Below, in pieces: positions 42,091 through 51,898 of a stretch of DNA of 64,000 nt (the stretch's first letter is position 1; every line of letters begins with the position of its first letter). The notes beneath the pieces were generated by a model. It was not told the DNA's origin. It ran no database searches and was given only the letters and a program-made list of their open reading frames with translations. Source of the stretch: Suilimivivens sp963638365 (GTDB lineage Bacteria; Bacillota; Clostridia; Lachnospirales; Lachnospiraceae); the NCBI GenBank assembly GCA_963638365.1, contig CAVHRK010000068.1:54235-118234 (forward strand). Direction: 5' to 3'. A program made the translations under genes and the position numbers.

Positions 42091-43263
42091 CTACGTATTC
42101 GTATCGTTCCACAATAACAGTAACTGGACAACGCGGCTGTAGCTGTCAAGTCCATCCTCAACCCCATTTAACGTGAGCGTTGTTTCCAGGAAATTATACG
42201 AAGCCTGCTGCACCTTTGTAGTCTCTAAAACTGCCTTTTCCTCCACCTGATTCCAGGATTCCTTTGTCAGAAATACACTGTCCTTCCGGACCTGCACGGA
42301 AATTTCCGGATGCTTCCAATATTCTTCCTCTCCGACTGCCCGGTAAAAGTCATCATCCAGATAGGCAATCACACTTAAATAGGCACTATACTGAAACAGT
42401 TCTTCCTCTGATCCCACGCAGGCCAGATATCCGATGAAATTTGCCTCATCCTCCAGAATAAATCCTTTCAGATGGGATAACTCGTGGCACAACGTTGACG
42501 GCTGGTTCGTAATATAAATCATCGTATTATAATTTGCTTCCATCGAAAATGGGAAATAATACCCCATGATATACTGCTGGCTGAAAAAAGCGGAAGTCTT
42601 TAACTTCTTGGGCTTCGGGTAATAGCCGGACAGTTCCGGATACATTTCTCCAAGACGCTTCATTTCCTGACGCGCCGTCTCTTCGATATCCAGATCGGAA
42701 ACAATATAGCCATTTGCATCCCGCTCCATCTTTAGTGCAAGTGCATTCGCCTTTTCCACCACTTCATCACGGAGTTCCGTAAGCTCTGCAACACCATAGG
42801 TATGCTCCTGCGCTTCCTGTGTCACAAACAGATTCCGTTCCGTAATCGTCGGCACCTGGTACAGCAAAAAGCAGTTGAGCGTCATAATCAGACAGACAAT
42901 GCCCACTACCCACAATAAAAACAGGGAATATTTCCGGAACAGTATCTGCTTTGTTTCTTTTTGTTCGGCCTGATCACACCTTGTGCCTTGCACACGCCTT
43001 ACCCCATAAGACACTCCATACACAATGCCTTCCAGAATCCCCCATAAAATCCACACAGCTGCCAGAACGACTCCCAGATAAAGCATCATTTCTCCGACCG
43101 AAAAGGGAAATAATCCGGTAACTCTTCCATAGCTTTCTACCCATAGAGGGAAAATGTGGTTTACATAATATTGTGCAAATTGTGGACTGACTCTGGCAAT
43201 TAGATTGAGCAGTACTGATATCAAAATAAACCAGATGGGAATTCTTATCTTTCTTTCAGGCAT
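42091..43263 (-). CDS. DUF3810 membrane protein with HExxH-type motif
   Basis: A 390-residue membrane protein. Three hydrophobic segments occur in the first 170 residues (around 8-25, 54-80 and 114-133). The soluble part carries LCHELSHLKGFILEDEANFIGYLACV, a metalloprotease-like HExxH with a downstream Glu. This suits a zinc-dependent membrane-associated peptidase, but activity is not shown for DUF3810. It is divergent from the symporter gene at 43321 and precedes the DUF2974 gene. Confidence 0.85.
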   Translation of the reverse strand: MPERKIRIPIWFILISVLLNLIARVSPQFAQYYVNHIFPLWVESYGRVTGLFPFSVGEMMLYLGVVLAAVWILWGILEGIVYGVSYGVRRVQGTRCDQAEQKETKQILFRKYSLFLLWVVGIVCLIMTLNCFLLYQVPTITERNLFVTQEAQEHTYGVAELTELRDEVVEKANALALKMERDANGYIVSDLDIEETARQEMKRLGEMYPELSGYYPKPKKLKTSAFFSQQYIMGYYFPFSMEANYNTMIYITNQPSTLCHELSHLKGFILEDEANFIGYLACVGSEEELFQYSAYLSVIAYLDDDFYRAVGEEEYWKHPEISVQVRKDSVFLTKESWNQVEEKAVLETTKVQQASYNFLETTLTLNGVEDGLDSYSRVVQLLLLWNDTNT

Positions 43264-43320
43264 AAATCCGTAATCTCCTCATAAACTGCACTATAACTTC
43301 CTATGTAAAGGCAGTTTCGT

Positions 43321-44631
43321 ATGAATGCTTGGTTTTCCTTTGTACAGGACATCAATCAGTTCCTTTGGAGCGGTCCGCTGCTCCTTCTGCTTTCCGGAAC
43401 CCATATCTATTTTACACTTTTATTGAAGTTTCCGCAAAAGCATCTCCTATCCGCAATCCGTATGTCCGTCTGCGCACCTTCCGGGGAAAGCAAAAACTTC
43501 TCTGTCTTTGCCACCTTGTCTACCACACTTGCTTCCACTCTTGGAACCGGCAATATTGTCGGCGTTTCGACTGCGGTAGCCCTCGGCGGCCCCGGTGCCA
43601 TCTTCTGGTGCTGGCTCACCGGCGTTCTCGGCATGGCAACCTCCTATGCGGAATGCTTTTTAAGTGTACGTTTCCGGCATAAGGACGCCACCGGAACTTA
43701 CCACGGCGGCCCCATGTATGTCTGGGAAATCGGTTTACATAATAAATCTATCGGGAAGTTTTATGCGTTTCTGACCTTTTTAGCCGCCCTGTTTGTCGGC
43801 TGCTTCACACAGGCCAATGCCGTAACCCAGACGACGGAGCTTACCTTCCATATTTCTCCCTGGATCACCGGCCTTGTAACGGTTGTGCTGATTGCTTCCG
43901 TAATCCTTAAAGGTAACCACTCCATTGCCAATGCCTGCATGAAAATTGTTCCGGTTCTTGGCATTCTTTATACCTTAAGCTGTGTCCTGCTTCTTTGGAT
44001 CAACCGCTCTGCCCTGCTTCCTGCCATAGTCCTTATCGTAAAACATGCCCTTGCACCAAGAGCGGCTTTAGGCGGTGCCGCTGGTTCTTCCCTGATGCTG
44101 ACTGCCCGCTTCGGAATTGCCAGAGGGCTTTTTACCAACGAAGCCGGTATCGGAACAGCTGCCATTACTGCTGCCGCAACCTCTGAACAGAATCCCATGC
44201 ATCAGGCGTATGTTTCCATGACCGCCGTCTTCTGGGATACCGTTGTCATGTGTCTGTTAAGCGGCCTCGTCATTGTAACCAATATGATTCTGCATCCGGA
44301 CTCCATTGCTCTCGCAAACGAAGGAAGTCTGGTCGATGTTGCCTTTTCTTATCTGCCGTTTGGAGGGAATACCTTCCTGTCCCTGTGTCTTGCCGCCTTT
44401 GCCGTGACCACACTGATCGGCTGGTCTTACATGGGTCAGCAGGCTTACGGTTACCTGACCGGCAATAAGGGGTTCCTTTACTATAAACTTGCTTACCTCG
44501 TGATGATCTTTATCGGTGCCATTCTACCCCTTCGTTTTGTCTGGGAATGTGCCGATCTCGTGAACGCTTTTATGGTCATTCCAAGCGTCGGGGCGCTCTT
44601 CCTTTTACAGAAGGAACTTCGCATTACCTGA
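43321..44631 (+). CDS. Alanine/glycine:cation symporter (AGCS family)
   Basis: A 436-residue sodium-coupled amino acid importer with about 10-11 membrane helices. The AGCS signature region is TLASTLGTGNIVGVSTAVALGGPGAIFW, and GGPMYVWEIGL and ARGLFTNEAGIGTAAI are also family-typical. It is one of three plus-strand genes and converges on the anion transporter gene, whose stop is 46 bases away. Confidence 0.93.
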   Translation: MNAWFSFVQDINQFLWSGPLLLLLSGTHIYFTLLLKFPQKHLLSAIRMSVCAPSGESKNFSVFATLSTTLASTLGTGNIVGVSTAVALGGPGAIFWCWLTGVLGMATSYAECFLSVRFRHKDATGTYHGGPMYVWEIGLHNKSIGKFYAFLTFLAALFVGCFTQANAVTQTTELTFHISPWITGLVTVVLIASVILKGNHSIANACMKIVPVLGILYTLSCVLLLWINRSALLPAIVLIVKHALAPRAALGGAAGSSLMLTARFGIARGLFTNEAGIGTAAITAAATSEQNPMHQAYVSMTAVFWDTVVMCLLSGLVIVTNMILHPDSIALANEGSLVDVAFSYLPFGGNTFLSLCLAAFAVTTLIGWSYMGQQAYGYLTGNKGFLYYKLAYLVMIFIGAILPLRFVWECADLVNAFMVIPSVGALFLLQKELRIT

Positions 44632-44677
44632 ACCGTTCCTCTCTGATCGATAAGAAAAAGTAAACATCACCGGCCAC

Positions 44678-45829
44678 CTACCTGCCAGCGCCTGATATCG
44701 TTGCAAACAGGCACAGCAGGAGTAAAAATACCACATTATATATGGTAAAAACCAGCATATATTTTCCACGCTGTGCTCCCTTTACAGAGGCATAAAACTT
44801 ATAGGAAATGAGACTTGCCAGGGATGCAATCAATGTACCGAGTCCACCGATATTCACGCCCCACAACAGCTCCTTATATTCGGTCGTAAATCCCGAAAGC
44901 AGCATGGTAGCAGGAACGTTGCTGATGATCTGGGAACAGCCAATGGACAGCCAGAATTCTTTTCCCTCCATCACACTTCCAATCCACCGGCTTACCGATG
45001 GAATTCTCTGCACATTGCCAACAAAGATAAAGAATCCGGCAAATGTTCCGAGCAGGAAATAATCCACCTGTGCAAACAGATCCCGGAATGCGATCAGTCC
45101 CACGATCACTACCGCGAGAAAACTGACTCCATACGGAAGGATTCTTAAAACCGTGCCCATGCAGACCAGAAACAGGATTCCCAGAAGAAGGAGCTTTATT
45201 TTCTCCATCGGAATGTCCTCTTCCTCCAGCACTGCACTTGTAGAATCAAGTCTGCTTCCCCTCTCCTTCCATCCCCTGAAAAGCAGGATCGCCAGTAAAA
45301 GGAAGAAGGATACTGCCACCAATGGCAGCATATAATGGATAAATGTCCCAAATGAAAATGCAGAAACCGAATAAAGATAAAGGTTCTGCGGATTGCCAAT
45401 GGGTGTCAGCATACTTCCTAAATTTGCTGCAATCGTCTGTAATACGATGACCACGATCAGATGCTTTTCTTTCCGGATACTTCCCAGAATTTCAATCGTA
45501 AACGGAACAAAGGTAAGGAGTGCCACATCATTCGTAATGATCATGCTGAAAAAGAAACATAAGAAAACAAGAACCATTTCCAGCTGCATTTCATTTCCGG
45601 CATGTCCAATCAGGATCCGGCCCAGATAACGGAAAACACCCTGTTTCCGGAATCCTGCCACCAGAAACATCAGGCAAAACAGTAATGTCAATACCCGATA
45701 ATCAAGATACCCCAGATATTCTTTGGAAACCGGTACAAAGAAAGAAGAAAGCACTGCCAGAAGTAATGCTGCCGAAAATACGATCTCCTTCTTTAAAATA
45801 AGTCCTAATTTTATCAATGCATTTTTCAT
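44678..45829 (-). CDS. ArsB/SLC13-type anion transporter
   Basis: A 383-residue permease with about 10 membrane helices of the ion-transporter superfamily. The ITNDVALLTFVPFTIEI motif and LGSMLTPIGNPQNLYLY resemble ArsB/NhaD and citrate-type carriers. These export arsenite or move carboxylates or sulfate. Without an arsR or arsA neighbour arsenite is not favoured. The start overlaps the Dus stop by four bases (ATGA). Confidence 0.85.
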   Translation of the reverse strand: MKNALIKLGLILKKEIVFSAALLLAVLSSFFVPVSKEYLGYLDYRVLTLLFCLMFLVAGFRKQGVFRYLGRILIGHAGNEMQLEMVLVFLCFFFSMIITNDVALLTFVPFTIEILGSIRKEKHLIVVIVLQTIAANLGSMLTPIGNPQNLYLYSVSAFSFGTFIHYMLPLVAVSFFLLLAILLFRGWKERGSRLDSTSAVLEEEDIPMEKIKLLLLGILFLVCMGTVLRILPYGVSFLAVVIVGLIAFRDLFAQVDYFLLGTFAGFFIFVGNVQRIPSVSRWIGSVMEGKEFWLSIGCSQIISNVPATMLLSGFTTEYKELLWGVNIGGLGTLIASLASLISYKFYASVKGAQRGKYMLVFTIYNVVFLLLLCLFATISGAGR

Positions 45830-46887
45830 TTGCTCCTGCTTCCTCTTCTTCCAAATCCATTCCCTGTTGTAAGTTCACAGGAACGAACCAGTTCCTGAAC
45901 CGCACTCTCATACTCGGAAACCCGCTGTGCCTTACGGATCTTTTTCAGGTAATATTCCGGCTCCCTTCTGTTTTCTTCCACAGAATTCCCGCTTCCACGA
46001 TTCTGTGGCTCAAACAGATACTGCCAGTAATTCCATAATTCTTTCATTTTAAACAGAACAGTTTTATCTCCCCATCTTCGATTTACATAATTATTAGTTA
46101 TGTTATCTTGATAGGTCAGAAATTCTTCTTTCGAAATTGCCGGACCGCCCTGAATCTCCCGAAGCAGGGACGGATTTACCAGCAGTCCCCGCCCGAACAT
46201 CCACCGGGTATTTTCCGGAAAAAGCTGTTTCATTTTCTTAAAATCTTCTTTTGTGAAAAGATCTCCATTGTAGCAGAGCGTATGTTTACTGTGGAAAATC
46301 GCATAAGCAAAATCCTGTGTCTGCGGATGATTCGCATACAGATCCGTCCCGATCCGGGGATGCAGAATCAGTTCCGATAAGGGATACTCATTATAAATCT
46401 CCAGAAGCTCTTCCCATTCTTCGTGACGGTTCATTCCACTCCGTGTTTTCACTGAAATAGAAAGTGTGCTTCCTGTCCTGTCTTTCCACGCAAAGATCGT
46501 CTCCAGATAATTCTCTAAAAGTTCCGTCTGTGCCAGAAGTCCTGCACCCTTTTTCTTGGAAACCACCGTGCCATACGGACATCCGATATTCAGGTTCACT
46601 TCCCCGTATCCAAGCTCCTCAAATTTTTCCAGATAAGGAATCGCATACTCTCCGGAATTACCAAGCAGCTGCGGAACCAGCGTAATCCCTTGATTATTCC
46701 AGGGATCCACATCCTTCTGATCTCTCGATTTCGTCATTCCCTCTCTCGTAGCTGCCACAAACGGACCGTAATATTTCGTAATTTCGTGGTTCGTATCAAA
46801 CTGCCTGTGGAATTCATTCCGAAATAAGTAGCCCGTGATGCCCTCCATCGGCGCAAAATAAAATTGATCTTTTTCATCAGTTAACAT
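45826..46887 (-). CDS. tRNA-dihydrouridine synthase
   Basis: FMN enzyme that reduces uridines in the tRNA D-loop. It starts with FYFAPMEGITGYLFR, the Dus N-terminal signature, and has VNLNIGCPYGTVVSKKKGAGL with the catalytic cysteine, then ELILHPRIG. The frame is open to 46950, but that stretch overlaps the aspS terminator. The ATG at 46887 gives 353 residues; its ribosome binding site is weak, so the start is uncertain. It is transcriptionally coupled to the anion transporter gene. Confidence 0.88.
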   Translation of the reverse strand: MLTDEKDQFYFAPMEGITGYLFRNEFHRQFDTNHEITKYYGPFVAATREGMTKSRDQKDVDPWNNQGITLVPQLLGNSGEYAIPYLEKFEELGYGEVNLNIGCPYGTVVSKKKGAGLLAQTELLENYLETIFAWKDRTGSTLSISVKTRSGMNRHEEWEELLEIYNEYPLSELILHPRIGTDLYANHPQTQDFAYAIFHSKHTLCYNGDLFTKEDFKKMKQLFPENTRWMFGRGLLVNPSLLREIQGGPAISKEEFLTYQDNITNNYVNRRWGDKTVLFKMKELWNYWQYLFEPQNRGSGNSVEENRREPEYYLKKIRKAQRVSEYESAVQELVRSCELTTGNGFGRRGSRSK

Positions 46888-46919
46888 AATGTTGTTATTG
46901 TATACCTTTCGTTTATAAG

Positions 46920-46946
46920 AAAGGGGCAGATCCAAGCTGCCCCTTT
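46920..46946 (-). terminator. Terminator after aspS
   Basis: A 10-bp GC-rich stem (AAAGGGGCAG with CTGCCCCTTT) with a seven-base loop, 31 bases after the aspS stop. The T-run is short (TTTCTTAT), so release may be partial. Confidence 0.75.
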
Positions 46947-46976
46947 CCAAGATTTATCTTATTTGATTTTACAAAT

Positions 46977-48740
46977 CTACTCTTCCTTTGGAAGATCAAT
47001 TTTAATATGCACATCACGAAGCTGCTTCTCATCTACGGTAGAAGGTGCTCCCATCATGACATCCTGTGCCGTCTTGTTCATCGGGAACGGAATGATCTCA
47101 CGGATACTCTCCTCACCGGCAAGCAGCATGACCATACGGTCTACACCCGGTGCAATTCCTGCATGCGGAGGTGCTCCGTAACAGAATGCATTGTACATAG
47201 CCGGGAATTTTGCTTTCACTGCATCTTCGCCCAAGCCTACGATTTCAAAGGCTTTTACCATAATTTCCGGATCATGGTTACGAACTGCTCCGGAAGATAA
47301 TTCGACACCGTTACATACCAGGTCATACTGATAAGCATTAATGGAAAGCGGATCTGCATTGCACAGTGCATCCATACCGCCCTGCGGCATAGAGAACGGA
47401 TTGTGACAGAATTCCAGTTCTCCGGATTCTTCTCCGATTTCATACATCGGGAAATCTACGATCCAGCAGAATTCATAACAGTTCTGCTTCATATGTGCTT
47501 CGCTGTTCATTCCAAGGTATTTCCGTAATACACCAGCTCCCTTAAGAGCATCGCCCTTCTTACCTGCGGTAAGACCTACGAAATCACCCTTCTTAAGGCC
47601 GAGCTTTTCGATGACTGCTTCTTTACGCTCCTGCAGGAACTTCGCAATTCCTCCAACCAGTTCGCCGTTTTCATCCAGCTTAAACCAGTAAGCCTTCTGG
47701 CCGCTCTGTACTTCAACATCGGCATAGATCTTATCAATTACCTTACGGGTTGCTGTGAACTGATCAACCACAATGGCTTCCACACACTGTCCTTCGAAAG
47801 GTCCGAATCCACAATCCGCAAGCACCTCTGTTGCATCCTGTAATACCAAATCAATTCTTAAATCCGGCTTGTCGGAACCATACTTCTCTAACGCATCGCG
47901 GTAAGAGATTCTGGCAAACGGTGCTTTGGATGCTTCTTTATAAATACCATACTTTGCAAATACGGGAGGTAATACATCTTCAATAACCGCAAATACATCT
48001 TCCTGGGAAGCAAATGCCATTTCCATATCAAGCTGATAGAACTCACCGGGAGAACGGTCTGCTCTGGCATCCTCATCACGGAAGCAGGGTGCGATCTGGA
48101 AGTAACGGTCAAAACCTGAGGTCATCAGCAGCTGCTTAAACTGCTGCGGTGCCTGCGGCAATGCATAAAACTTGCCCGGATGATTACGGGACGGAACCAG
48201 GTAATCTCTTGCTCCTTCCGGAGAAGAACAGGTCAGAATCGGAGTAGTGATCTCTAAGAAATCATGCTCGGTCATTCTCTGACGCAGCTCTGCAACAACC
48301 TTGCTTCGAAGAACGATCTTTTCTTTGACAGCAGGATTACGCAGATCCAGATAACGATATTTCAGACGGGTTGCTTCATCCGCTTCCTTACTTCTGTTGA
48401 TTTCAAACGGAAGTTCATTGTAAATACACTTGCCAAGTACCTGGATATCTTCCGGTACGACTTCGATTTCACCGGTAGGAAGGTTGCCGTTCTTGCTGGA
48501 ACGTTCCCGGACTGTTCCGGTGATGGATAACGTGGACTCATTATTGACGCCGCTTAACTTGTCCATCATCTCTTCGGTCTCCACAACCACCTGGGTGATT
48601 CCGTAAAAATCTCTTAAAATCAGGAATCCGAGATTCTTACTTACCTTTCGCATATTATCATAAAATCCGACCAGCGTAACCTTCTCTCCCACATCCGGGA
48701 GTCGTAACTGGCCACAGTTATGTGTTCTTGACTGTACCAT
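46977..48740 (-). CDS. aspS: Aspartyl-tRNA synthetase
   Basis: Class II enzyme charging tRNA-Asp (or also tRNA-Asn). A 587-residue bacterial-type AspRS with the GAD insertion. An OB-fold anticodon domain starts THNCGQLRLPDVGEKV. Class II motif 2 includes FRDEDARADRSPGEFYQLD, and motif 3 is APHAGIAPGVDRMVMLL. The start at 48740 (MVQSRTHNC) has GAGG six bases before it; an ATG four codons earlier lacks spacing. It has its own promoter and terminator. Confidence 0.97.
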   Translation of the reverse strand: MVQSRTHNCGQLRLPDVGEKVTLVGFYDNMRKVSKNLGFLILRDFYGITQVVVETEEMMDKLSGVNNESTLSITGTVRERSSKNGNLPTGEIEVVPEDIQVLGKCIYNELPFEINRSKEADEATRLKYRYLDLRNPAVKEKIVLRSKVVAELRQRMTEHDFLEITTPILTCSSPEGARDYLVPSRNHPGKFYALPQAPQQFKQLLMTSGFDRYFQIAPCFRDEDARADRSPGEFYQLDMEMAFASQEDVFAVIEDVLPPVFAKYGIYKEASKAPFARISYRDALEKYGSDKPDLRIDLVLQDATEVLADCGFGPFEGQCVEAIVVDQFTATRKVIDKIYADVEVQSGQKAYWFKLDENGELVGGIAKFLQERKEAVIEKLGLKKGDFVGLTAGKKGDALKGAGVLRKYLGMNSEAHMKQNCYEFCWIVDFPMYEIGEESGELEFCHNPFSMPQGGMDALCNADPLSINAYQYDLVCNGVELSSGAVRNHDPEIMVKAFEIVGLGEDAVKAKFPAMYNAFCYGAPPHAGIAPGVDRMVMLLAGEESIREIIPFPMNKTAQDVMMGAPSTVDEKQLRDVHIKIDLPKEE

Positions 48741-48784
48741 GACTAACCTCATTTCCTTGTGTGTTTTATCATTAAACCGTATGT

Positions 48785-48813
48785 ATTATAGCACAGCACA
48801 GCCTTTACTGTCA
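48785..48813 (-). promoter_or_regulatory. Predicted promoter of aspS
   Basis: The minus strand reads TGACAG (48813-48808), a 17-base spacer ending TGTGC, and TATAAT (48790-48785), giving an extended -10 (TG-C-TATAAT). It lies between the upstream terminator and aspS. Confidence 0.75.
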
Positions 48814-48823
48814 CTACTCAAAA

Positions 48824-48846
48824 ACAATCTTCTTTGCAAAGATTGT
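48824..48846 (-). terminator. Terminator after the membrane protein gene
   Basis: An eight-base stem (ACAATCTT with AAGATTGT) with a seven-base loop and five T residues on the minus strand, about 25 bases after the stop at 48869. Confidence 0.75.
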
Positions 48847-48868
48847 CATGTATGGAGAAATGCTGCCT

Positions 48869-49378
48869 TTAACCCACAAGGCCGATCAGTGCTACAACAC
48901 CGCCAATGATCACGGCCAATGGCAGAATCGTCACTAAACCTAAGAAGAACCATTTCCAATGAAATGCATAATCATGATATGCCTCTGTCATATCCTCCGT
49001 TCCCGGAATCACCCACCATTTCGAATGGCAGAACCAGATGGTATCAATCACCAGCGCATCAAATAGCGAAAACGCATTTAAAAAGAGATAAGACTGCAAA
49101 AATCCTGCCAGAAACGTTCTCTGTTTATTGACTGCGCAGGTAATGACCACACATAAAACGACCATAACGACAATTCCGATCAGTTTATTCTTTTTAGCAT
49201 GGGCATCCAACTCCTCCTGCGTGGTGATTCCCTTTTGCACCGCACGTTCTTTGATTGCCGGCGGATAATTATAGAGCTGATACTTCGCTCCCTGAATCTT
49301 AAATAAAATCAGCATAAATGCAGAATATAATAAAGCATAAATGATTGCTTCCACAATCAGTTTCGTTACCATAATCAT
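48869..49378 (-). CDS. Four-helix membrane protein, unknown function
   Basis: A 169-residue protein with hydrophobic segments near 7-25, 66-83, 92-113 and 141-166. A cytosolic loop between helices one and two is charged (PPAIKERAVQKGITTQEEL). I do not recognise the family. It follows a TetR-type regulator by eight bases and ends in a terminator, so it is likely regulated by it and cotranscribed with the hydrolase at 49973. Confidence 0.75.
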   Translation of the reverse strand: MIMVTKLIVEAIIYALLYSAFMLILFKIQGAKYQLYNYPPAIKERAVQKGITTQEELDAHAKKNKLIGIVVMVVLCVVITCAVNKQRTFLAGFLQSYLFLNAFSLFDALVIDTIWFCHSKWWVIPGTEDMTEAYHDYAFHWKWFFLGLVTILPLAVIIGGVVALIGLVG

Positions 49379-49386
49379 TCTCTCCT

Positions 49387-49983
49387 TTATGAATTCTTAT
49401 CCGACGCCGCCGCATATCGATAAATGCACTCGAAGATCATATCGATGTTCGTCTCAAATGTCTCTGCAATGAACGTATCGCGGTTCTGCGCCATACTGTA
49501 AATTGTTTTAAAAAAATTTATAATAATCCGGATATCCAGATCAGGCCGCAAGCCATCTACAAAAGCAAGATAACGCTTTGCCTCCTGCTCATCGTGCGCT
49601 GCACTGAAAAGTCCATCCCTGGTTCGATGGGCCTTAAGCCACACCCAGTCATCCAAAGTCAGTTCCATCAGAATATTATTCTCTGTCCGGAAAGAATCCC
49701 GGAACCAGCGGATGGCCTGCTCTATGGTAAGCTTTCCGGTCTTTTGCAGCATCGGCAGCAATTCTGCCTGCATTTTCCGGTCCTGTGCTTCCATCAGTGC
49801 TTTTACATAAGCCTCTTTGGAGTCAAAAAAATGATAAAAGGTTCCCGTCGCAATATCGGCCCGTTCGGCAATCATGGACACTTTCATTTTCTTAAGTCCC
49901 TCCTCCCGGATCAGATCATATCCCACGGCAATCAGTTTTTCCTGTATCATCTGCCTCTGTTCCTGCGTAAAATTAGCCGGCAT
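49387..49983 (-). CDS. TetR/AcrR-family transcriptional regulator
   Basis: A 198-residue repressor with a standard N-terminal HTH (MIAERADIATGTFYHFFDSKEAYVK, residues about 33-57), and a helical ligand-binding remainder. It overlaps the hydrolase gene by 11 bp and precedes the four-helix membrane protein, suggesting the three form an operon controlled by it. No operator was identified with confidence. Confidence 0.9.
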   Translation of the reverse strand: MPANFTQEQRQMIQEKLIAVGYDLIREEGLKKMKVSMIAERADIATGTFYHFFDSKEAYVKALMEAQDRKMQAELLPMLQKTGKLTIEQAIRWFRDSFRTENNILMELTLDDWVWLKAHRTRDGLFSAAHDEQEAKRYLAFVDGLRPDLDIRIIINFFKTIYSMAQNRDTFIAETFETNIDMIFECIYRYAAASDKNS

Positions 49984-50851
49984 GCACTTCCTCCAGTCCT
50001 TCGATAAAGCTTCTTGTCGCTGCCACGTAATCGTCCACCTTGAATAAGGTTGCCGTATGTCCGCCGTCTACCCGGTGCACCTTTGCCCGCGGCATACTGT
50101 CAATCAGATCCTTCTGTGCCGCATCGGAAAAGGCTTTATCCTTCTTCGGCAGTACCAGTAAGGTGCGGTCATCAAAACGCGCATAGTCCGCTTTGGTAAG
50201 ACAATTCAACCGGGCAATATCAACAAGAAGTGTCGTCATATGAAGATCAAACTCTCTCGTATACTGATTATATACCCAGGTGAAGAAATCTTCCATGTAA
50301 ATCCGGTCAGACTCCTTCTCATTTTCCACTCCGACCTGTTTCTTCGAAACATTGATACTGATTTTCCGGACCAGGGAATACGGAACAATCTTCATGAGCG
50401 GCAGCATGATTCCATAAGAACGATACTGCTTTTTCAGATCACAGACGCTTGACTCCGACAGGCTGCAGGTGGAATACAAACAAAGCCCCGCCACCTTTTC
50501 CGGTGCGATCCGGCCGATCAACTGTGCAAGAAAACCTCCCAGCGATGCCCCAATATAAATGGCATTCGACAGTTTCAACTCCTCTACCAGATGAAGAATA
50601 TGCTGTGCCAATGCTTCCAGGTTCTCGATCTCCATCGGGTAATCCATCGTCAGGATGCGGTAATCCTTCTCCATTTTCAGAATATGGTGAAACCACACCT
50701 CCGAAATGCCGGTTCCCCCCACAAGATAGACCAGCGTGTACTTCGCATCCTGTTTTCCACATAACAGGTATCTCGTAGAAATTCCATCCACACTTCTGTG
50801 TTGAAAAGGATGTGTCTTTCCAAAACTCTTTATTTCTTCATCAAAGCTCAT
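49973..50851 (-). CDS. Alpha/beta hydrolase
   Basis: A 292-residue serine hydrolase. The nucleophile elbow is IGASLGGFLAQLIG, the acid region is LLVLPKKDKAF, and the likely His is in VHRVDGGHTATLF. YLVGGTGISEVWF near the N-terminus gives the oxyanion-hole turn. There is no signal peptide. It is the first gene of the hydrolase-TetR-membrane protein set. The substrate is unknown. Confidence 0.88.
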   Translation of the reverse strand: MSFDEEIKSFGKTHPFQHRSVDGISTRYLLCGKQDAKYTLVYLVGGTGISEVWFHHILKMEKDYRILTMDYPMEIENLEALAQHILHLVEELKLSNAIYIGASLGGFLAQLIGRIAPEKVAGLCLYSTCSLSESSVCDLKKQYRSYGIMLPLMKIVPYSLVRKISINVSKKQVGVENEKESDRIYMEDFFTWVYNQYTREFDLHMTTLLVDIARLNCLTKADYARFDDRTLLVLPKKDKAFSDAAQKDLIDSMPRAKVHRVDGGHTATLFKVDDYVAATRSFIEGLEEVHAG

Positions 50852-50993
50852 GTTCCAGCTCCCTTCTTATTCTTTCAATGAATATTTTATAATTTTATTC
50901 ACTGAATGAATTTTAACACGGAAGTTTTTGATATGCAAGGGAACGGAAGTCTGCTTCATGAGAATTTTTTTCATATATAACGATAAATGGTAA

Positions 50994-51022
50994 AAAACGA
51001 GAAGACAACTTTCGCTGTCTTC
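50994..51022 (-). terminator. Terminator after the GNAT gene
   Basis: A seven-base stem (GAAGACA with TGTCTTC, extendable by CG pairs), an eight-base loop, then CGTTTTTTA on the minus strand, just after the stop at 51026. Confidence 0.85.
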
Positions 51023-51025
51023 CCG

Positions 51026-51469
51026 TCATTCAAGCTTCATATAGAGAAGAGGATACGGATTTCCCTCTTCATCGAGATCGGTTCTTTTGTATGTCCGGAA
51101 TCCCAGATGCTCATAAAATCCTACCGCCTGTGGATTCTGTTCGTTTACCGTAACCTCCCTGATTCCATAATTTTGAATTCCATATTGAATGAGCTGCCTG
51201 CCAATTCCCTTCCTCCGCTCCCTGGGAGAAAGAAACAGCATCTCTAACCGCTCCTCCTGGATTCCCATAAATCCTGCGATTTCTTTGCTCTCATTTTCTG
51301 CAAGGATCAGATGTTCCACTTCTTTTAATGCCTGCGGAACATATTCTTTAATCTGCTTCACTTCCTGATCCGAGAGAAAAAGGTGGGTAGCCCGGACCGA
51401 ATCCTCCCATACCCTTAAAAGCTCTGTGAGCAGCGGATCCCTTTCCTTAATTTCATAGATGTTCATCAT
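51026..51469 (-). CDS. GNAT-family N-acetyltransferase
   Basis: A 147-residue acetyl-CoA-dependent acetyltransferase. Motif A, the CoA pyrophosphate loop, is LSPRERRKGIGRQLIQYGI; VNEQNPQAVGFYEHLGF is the conserved C-terminal segment. The substrate amine is not predictable. It stands alone with its own terminator. Confidence 0.9.
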   Translation of the reverse strand: MMNIYEIKERDPLLTELLRVWEDSVRATHLFLSDQEVKQIKEYVPQALKEVEHLILAENESKEIAGFMGIQEERLEMLFLSPRERRKGIGRQLIQYGIQNYGIREVTVNEQNPQAVGFYEHLGFRTYKRTDLDEEGNPYPLLYMKLE

Positions 51470-51500
51470 CAGCCTCCATAAAACTGAAATGCTCTTTTTA

Positions 51501-51523
51501 TTCTTTCGGTAAAATGATATAAT
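51501..51523 (+). promoter_or_regulatory. Possible extended -10 promoter of the small membrane protein gene
   Basis: TATAAT at 51518-51523 is preceded by TGA, giving an extended -10. The -35 (TTTTTA-like) is poor. It lies 87 bases before the plus-strand gene at 51610. Confidence 0.5.
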
Positions 51524-51609
51524 GAATCTGTTATTTCAATGTTTCAATGAAGAAAAAGCAAAAGAACTTCATTGTTTCCCCCCAAAACAGCCAGACAAGG
51601 AGATCACAA

Positions 51610-51897
51610 ATGGCAAAGAAAAAGTGGCATATCACCCTATTCCGCATCCTTTCTATTCTCTGCTGGATCGCTACGATCATTCCCAGCGGATATGTCCTAT
51701 ACTATGCTTTTCGCAGCATGTCAGGAACGATACATGGCTTCAATGGAGAAATGCTATATGGAATTGATGCGTTCATCGATACCATTTTGATGGTGATTGC
51801 CTTCTGGTTTCCTTTGTATCTGCTTTGGGTCCTCTGTTTCCTTGGCGCAGTTATTTTTACCATTGTTACTCTTTATCTGAAGAAACGTTCCAGATAG
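51610..51897 (+). CDS. Small two-helix membrane protein
   Basis: A 95-residue protein with two membrane segments (about 9-33 and 57-88), a basic N-terminus (MAKKKWHITLFR) and a basic C-terminal tail (LYLKKRSR). AAGGAG lies seven to ten bases before the ATG, which excludes the upstream in-frame ATG at 51547. It converges with the DJ-1 gene and the two stops are one base apart. The function is unknown. Confidence 0.7.
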   Translation: MAKKKWHITLFRILSILCWIATIIPSGYVLYYAFRSMSGTIHGFNGEMLYGIDAFIDTILMVIAFWFPLYLLWVLCFLGAVIFTIVTLYLKKRSR

Positions 51898-51898
51898 T

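Noticed and set aside
51522..51790. Two other plus-strand frames overlapping the small membrane protein gene
   Set aside because: Only the frame starting at 51610 has a ribosome binding site and a membrane-protein pattern.
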